Below are positions 60,718 through 64,000 of a stretch of 64,000 bases of DNA, one piece after another (position 1 is the stretch's first letter; the number at the start of each line of letters is the position of its first letter). Source of the DNA: DASRIA01 sp963768885 (GTDB lineage Bacteria; Actinomycetota; Thermoleophilia; Solirubrobacterales; JBBDJG01); assembly GCA_963768885.1 (NCBI GenBank), contig CAVYJN010000007.1:620001-684000 (forward strand), in the 5' to 3' direction. The notes under the pieces were generated by a model, which did no database searches, was not told the DNA's origin, and saw nothing but the letters and a program-made list of their open reading frames with translations. The translations under genes were made by a program, and so were the position numbers.

Positions 60718-61229
60718 TTGGAGCGCCTCCAGGGCTGCTTCGCCTCGATCACGTTGCACTTGCCCCCCGCGCCCTCGATCGCCTCACGCGCCTTCGCGCT
60801 GTACGCGTGCGCCGACACGACGAGGTTCTTGCGCTCGAGGTCGCCGCGCGCGAGCACCTTCACGGGGGTTTGCTTGCGGGTCGCGAGGCCGCGGGCGCGG
60901 AGCGTGTCAGGTGTCACCTCGGCGCCGTCCTCGAAGCGGTTGAGGTCCGTCAGGTTGACGGGCTGGGTGTGGGTGCGGAAAGGCTCGAACGGCATCGACT
61001 TCTTCATGTGGGGGCCGCGCAGCTTGCGCATGCGCATGTGCAGCGGCATCTGGCCGCCCTCGTAGCCCGCCTTGCGCTTGTTGCCCGAGCGCGCGCCCGC
61101 GCCCTTCTGGCCGCGCCCGGCGGTCCTGCCGTAACCGGAGCCCTCGCCCCTGCCGACGCGCTTGCGCGGCTTGCGCGCGCCGCGCGGCGGCCGCAAGGAG
61201 TGCAGGCCGATGCCGGCGTCGTCAGGCAC
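60714..61229 (-). CDS. rplO: 50S ribosomal protein L15
   Basis: A 171-residue L15. Its N-terminal glycine/arginine-rich arm (RVGRGEGSGYGRTAGRGQKGAGARSG) enters the rRNA. The later R-G-L-A-T-R-K and the C-terminal globular part match the family, with about 20 more residues than in E. coli. The start is a GTG at 61229, overlapping the rpmD stop by eight bases. Confidence 0.96.
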   Translation of the reverse strand: MPDDAGIGLHSLRPPRGARKPRKRVGRGEGSGYGRTAGRGQKGAGARSGNKRKAGYEGGQMPLHMRMRKLRGPHMKKSMPFEPFRTHTQPVNLTDLNRFEDGAEVTPDTLRARGLATRKQTPVKVLARGDLERKNLVVSAHAYSAKAREAIEGAGGKCNVIEAKQPWRRSK

Positions 61230-61413
61230 CCGCGCCCTCCTCGACCTTCACGAGATGCGCGACCACGCGCAGCATGCCGCGTACCTCCGGGCGGTCGGGG
61301 CGCTCGGTCGACGTGCCGATGCCACGCAGGCCCAGCGAGCGCAAGGTGTCGCGCTGGGGGCCGTTGGCTCCCGCGGAACTCTTGGACTGGGTGATCACGA
61401 GGTTGGAAGCCAT
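61222..61413 (-). CDS. rpmD: 50S ribosomal protein L30
   Basis: A 63-residue L30, with LVITQSKSSAGANGPQRDTLRSLGLRGIGTS, then the loop PEVRGMLRVVAHLVKVEE. Standard length and position between rpsE and rplO, overlapping the rplO start. Confidence 0.95.
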   Translation of the reverse strand: MASNLVITQSKSSAGANGPQRDTLRSLGLRGIGTSTERPDRPEVRGMLRVVAHLVKVEEGAGA

Positions 61414-61419
61414 GATGGG

Positions 61420-62031
61420 CTACTCCGCGGCGGCAGCCGGCGCCGCCTCGGCGGGGGCGGCCTCGCCGTCACCCGCGGGCACGCCATCGACGGTGCGCTG
61501 CGTCTCGCCGGACTCGGAGGACAGGCCGAGCACCTGGGCCACGGTCTTGCCGCGCAGCGCCGCGACCTCCTCGGGCCGCTTGAGGCCGTGCAGGCCGGCG
61601 ACGGTCGCCTTCACGAGGTTGATCGGGTTCTGGCTGCCGAGGCTCTTGGAGAGCACGTCGCGGATGCCGGCCAGCTCCAGCACGGCGCGAACGGGGCCGC
61701 CGGCGATCACGCCCGTTCCCTCCGAGGCGGGCTTCAGCAGCACCTGGCCGGATCCGTAGCGCCCGACGGTCTTGTGCGTGATCGTGTGGTGGTGCTTGGG
61801 AACGCGGAAAAGGCTCTTCTTGCCCCGCTCGACCGCCTTCTGGATCGCAAGCGGGACCTCGTTGGCCTTGCCGTAGCCGACCCCGACGATCTGGTCCTCG
61901 TCGCCGACCACCACCAACGCCGTGAAAGAGAAGCGCCGACCGCCCTTGACGACCTTGGCGACGCGGTTGATGGCCACGACCCGCTCCTGCAGGTCGAGTC
62001 CCTGGGGGTTGATGCGATCGTCGCGAGCCAT
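61420..62031 (-). CDS. rpsE: 30S ribosomal protein S5
   Basis: A 203-residue S5 with the core LDLQERVVAINRVAKVVKGGRRFSFTALVVVGD and the conserved GKANEVPLAIQKAVE. It helps keep the mRNA entry channel and translational fidelity. After the normal end it has about 25 extra residues rich in Ala, Pro and Glu, which are disordered and acidic. It lies six bases before rpmD. Confidence 0.96.
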   Translation of the reverse strand: MARDDRINPQGLDLQERVVAINRVAKVVKGGRRFSFTALVVVGDEDQIVGVGYGKANEVPLAIQKAVERGKKSLFRVPKHHHTITHKTVGRYGSGQVLLKPASEGTGVIAGGPVRAVLELAGIRDVLSKSLGSQNPINLVKATVAGLHGLKRPEEVAALRGKTVAQVLGLSSESGETQRTVDGVPAGDGEAAPAEAAPAAAAE

Positions 62032-62069
62032 GGGCTGAGGGTACTAAAGGGTCCTTTCCGAGCCGACCG

Positions 62070-62429
62070 TCAGAACTTCAGGCCGCCCTCCCGGGCGCCC
62101 TCGGCGAGCGCCCTCACGCGCCCGTGGTACTTGTATCCGCCGCGGTCGAACACGCAGGTCTCGATCCCGGCCTCCTTGGCACGCTGCGCCAGCACCTCGC
62201 CGGCGCGCTTTGCCTGCTCGACCGCCTTCAGGTCACGCAGGTCCGGCTCGAACCACCGCACCGCCGCCACCGTGTGCCCGCGCTGGTCGTCGATCAACTG
62301 GGCGACCACGCCACGGTTGGAGCGGTAGACCGACAGGCGCGGCCGCTCGGCGGTCCCGGTCGCCTTCGCGCGGATCCGGCGGCGGCGCCGAACCCGCCGC
62401 GCGCGCTTCTCGAGCACGGCCGTCGTCAT
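62070..62429 (-). CDS. rplR: 50S ribosomal protein L18
   Basis: A 119-residue L18 that binds 5S rRNA. RPRLSVYRSNRGVVAQLIDDQRGHTVAA and AGIETCVFDRGGYKYHGRVRALAEGAREGGLKF are diagnostic. The start overlaps the rplF stop by four bases (ATGA). Confidence 0.96.
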   Translation of the reverse strand: MTTAVLEKRARRVRRRRRIRAKATGTAERPRLSVYRSNRGVVAQLIDDQRGHTVAAVRWFEPDLRDLKAVEQAKRAGEVLAQRAKEAGIETCVFDRGGYKYHGRVRALAEGAREGGLKF

Positions 62430-62959
62430 GCGCGCTTGCCGACCTTGCGGGCGACGTACTCGCCCACGTAGCGCACGCCCTTGCCCTTGTAGGGCTCGGG
62501 CGGCCGGAACTTGCGGATCCGTGCGGCGGTCTCGCCGACCACCTGCTTGTCGATGCCGCGCACGACGATCTGGGTCGGCGCCGGCACCTCGAACTCGATC
62601 CCCTCGGGCGCGTCCAGCCGGACCGGGTGCGAGAACCCGAGCGCAAGCTCGAGCGTGCGGCCCTTGAGGTTGGCGCGGTAGCCGACGCCCTGGATCTCGA
62701 GGCGCTTCTCGAAGCCGTTGGTGACCCCCTCGACCATGTTGAACACGAGGCTCCGCGTGAGGCCGTGGAGCGCACGGTGCTCGCCGCGGTCGGTCGGGCG
62801 CTTGACGACCAGGCTCCCGTTCTCGCGCTCGAAGGAGAGGTCGGGCGAGACCGCCTGCTGAAGCTGGCCCTTCGGGCCCTTGACCCGCACGAGACCGGGA
62901 TCGATCTGGACGTCGACGCCGTCGGGGATCTGGATCGGAAGTCTGCCGATGCGGCTCAT
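62426..62959 (-). CDS. rplF: 50S ribosomal protein L6
   Basis: A 177-residue L6. It begins MSRIGRLPIQIPDGV and has the two similar domains with VEGVTNGFEKRLEIQGVGYRA and the conserved PEPYKGKGVRY near the C-terminus. It lies near the factor-binding centre of the large subunit. It is followed by rplR with a 4-base overlap. Confidence 0.97.
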   Translation of the reverse strand: MSRIGRLPIQIPDGVDVQIDPGLVRVKGPKGQLQQAVSPDLSFERENGSLVVKRPTDRGEHRALHGLTRSLVFNMVEGVTNGFEKRLEIQGVGYRANLKGRTLELALGFSHPVRLDAPEGIEFEVPAPTQIVVRGIDKQVVGETAARIRKFRPPEPYKGKGVRYVGEYVARKVGKRA

Positions 62960-62975
62960 GCGAAACCTGCCTCGA

Positions 62976-63404
62976 TCACCAGATGTGGGCGAGGACCTCG
63001 CCCCCGACGTGCACGTCGCGCGCCTGGTAGGCGGTCATCACGCCCTTCGAGGTGGTCAGGATGGCCGTGCCCATGCCGCCCTGCACGCGGGGGAGCTGGT
63101 CGGCATTCGCGTACTGGCGCCGCCCGGGCTTGGAGATGCGGCGCAGCCCGCTGATCACGGGCTCGCGGTCCTCGGTGTAGCGCAGCTGGATCCGCAGCGC
63201 CTCGAACTCCGCCGTGGTCTTGCGGTTGCTCGAGCCGGGCGGGCGATCGGTCTTCTCGACCGCGAAGCCCTGGATGTACCCCTCCTGCTGGAGCACCCGC
63301 GCCAGCTCCTGGTTGAGCCGCGAAGCGGGCACGATCACGTCGTCGCGATCCGCGTGGATCGCGTTGCGTATGCGCGTAAGGAAATCTGCGACTGAGTCGG
63401 TCAA
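62976..63404 (-). CDS. rpsH: 30S ribosomal protein S8
   Basis: A 142-residue S8. MTDSVADFLTRIRNAIHADRDDVIVPASRLNQELARVLQQEGYIQGF and the C-terminal GMGTAILTTSKGVMTAYQARDVHVGGEVLAHIW are typical. About ten residues longer than E. coli S8. It can repress r-protein mRNA in some bacteria. Confidence 0.97.
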   Translation of the reverse strand: MTDSVADFLTRIRNAIHADRDDVIVPASRLNQELARVLQQEGYIQGFAVEKTDRPPGSSNRKTTAEFEALRIQLRYTEDREPVISGLRRISKPGRRQYANADQLPRVQGGMGTAILTTSKGVMTAYQARDVHVGGEVLAHIW

Positions 63405-63423
63405 GTCAGCTCCACCCTCGCTG

Positions 63424-63609
63424 CTACCAAGAGGACTTCGTCATGCCCGGGATCATGCCCTGGTGGGCGATCTCCCGCAGGCAGATGCGGCACAGGCCGA
63501 ACTTCCGGTAGTACGCCCGTGAGCGCCCGCACCGCCGGCAGCGATTGTAGTTGCGTGTCTTGAACTTGCTTCCGCGCTGCTGGCGGACTCTCTGTGAGGT
63601 CTTGGCCAT
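63424..63609 (-). CDS. rpsN: 30S ribosomal protein S14, type Z
   Basis: A 61-residue zinc-type S14. The two Cys pairs are C-x2-C in CRRCGRSRAYYRKFG and C-x2-C in CRICLRE. This short zinc form is usual in Gram-positives. It lies six bases after rplE and upstream of rpsH. Confidence 0.96.
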   Translation of the reverse strand: MAKTSQRVRQQRGSKFKTRNYNRCRRCGRSRAYYRKFGLCRICLREIAHQGMIPGMTKSSW

Positions 63610-63615
63610 TGTCTC

Positions 63616-64000
63616 CTATTCGGTCTCTGCTGAGCCTTCGCCCTCGGCGGCGGGGCTCTCCTCGGTGGTCTCCGTCTCGGCGGGCTCTGCCTCGCCGCGC
63701 TCGGCCTTCAACTGCTCCGCGGCCTCCTGCTCGGCCGCGCGCTTGGCTTCGGCCTCTTCCTGCTGACGGCGCATCTCGGCCGCGGTCGGGCCGCCCTCGT
63801 CGCTGCGGAACGGCATCCCCAGCATCCGCAGCAGCTCACGCGCCTCGTCGTCGGTCTGCGCGGTCGTCGTGATCGTCACGTTGAGGCCGCGCACCTGGTC
63901 GATCGCGTCGTAGTCGACCTCCGGGAAGATGATCTGCTCGCGCAAGCCGAGCGTGTAGTTGCCGCGCCCGTCGAACGAGCGGGGGTTGAGGCCCCGGAAG
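63616..64000 (-). CDS. rplE: 50S ribosomal protein L5, partial, with acidic tail
   Basis: The C-terminal 127 residues of L5; the 5' end lies beyond the window. The family block F-R-G-L-N-P-R-S-F-D-G-R-G-N-Y-T-L-G and REQIIFPEVDYDAIDQVRGLNVTITTTA is present. The normal end (RMLGMPF) is followed by about 60 extra residues: a Glu/Ala/Arg-rich stretch like a coiled coil, then an acidic tail. Such a tail is not in E. coli L5. It would reach out from the central protuberance. Confidence 0.93.
   Translation of the reverse strand, partial: FRGLNPRSFDGRGNYTLGLREQIIFPEVDYDAIDQVRGLNVTITTTAQTDDEARELLRMLGMPFRSDEGGPTAAEMRRQQEEAEAKRAAEQEAAEQLKAERGEAEPAETETTEESPAAEGEGSAETE

Noticed and set aside
56177..63609. 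Zinc-type S4 and S14 as signs of horizontal transfer
   Set aside because: Zinc forms of both proteins are common in Gram-positive bacteria and the gene order is standard.

Overview
This window looks like chromosomal DNA of a high-GC Gram-positive bacterium. My best guess is Actinomycetota, class Thermoleophilia (Solirubrobacterales or Gaiellales). The guess rests on GTG/TTG-rich starts, repeated leaderless promoter geometry, a zinc-type S14 and S4, an FtsX/ABC gene pair, many SDR, thiolase and acyl-CoA genes, and a tRNA with no encoded CCA. I see no insertion sequence, phage, CRISPR array or rRNA. The only RNA gene found is a tRNA-Pro(CGG).

Layout. 1-13.9 kb: lipid and small-molecule metabolism. 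It holds a Rid protein, MaoC dehydratase, metallo-hydrolase, a TetR regulator divergent from a thioesterase/hydrolase pair, SDR and alpha/beta hydrolases, a glycosyltransferase-glpK-acyltransferase operon, a stand-alone biotinyl carrier, an enoyl-CoA hydratase and an ABC exporter pair. 13.9-20.7 kb: the biotin genes bioB-bioF-bioD and bioA, split by an SDR gene and a membrane spermidine-synthase-like gene on the other strand. 20.7-34.6 kb: rubredoxin, NUDIX, DUF779, a PPOX-like protein, an aldehyde dehydrogenase/SCP2/thiolase operon, a secreted GH2 enzyme, an HxlR-regulated carboxymuconolactone-decarboxylase-like gene, superoxide dismutase, an MMPL transporter and an HSL esterase. 34.6-46.1 kb: a membrane-anchored ECF sigma factor with its own anti-sigma zinc finger, a small IF2-N-like protein behind a near-consensus promoter, an acyl-CoA synthetase, a patatin, an R2-like oxidase, a LuxR-transmembrane-DD-peptidase fusion, ligA and surE. 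46.3-53.9 kb: six pilin-like genes in a row, made of one prepilin, two paralogous larger prepilins and three PilX-like proteins. 53.9-64 kb (minus strand): the conserved block rplE-rpsN-rpsH-rplF-rplR-rpsE-rpmD-rplO-secY-adk-map-rpmJ-rpsM-rpsK-rpsD-rpoA-rplQ-truA, with infA missing from its usual place.

How it fits together. The most unusual content is regulatory and cell-surface. Two proteins put a DNA-directed regulator and an extracytoplasmic domain in one membrane-spanning chain (34.9-36.5 kb and 41.4-43.2 kb). The pilin cluster encodes disulfide-rich exported proteins that need a prepilin peptidase and assembly ATPase from elsewhere. Convergent gene ends share a family of hairpins with a conserved TTAGCC-type loop, and the rpsD leader can fold into a structured RNA.

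Sequence quality. At least twelve genes between 25.6 and 52 kb, ligA among them, are broken by about twenty apparent single-base insertions. One further gene near 5.8 kb carries an apparent deletion. The ribosomal block has none. I read these mainly as assembly errors, and annotate the genes as full length with the lesion positions given.
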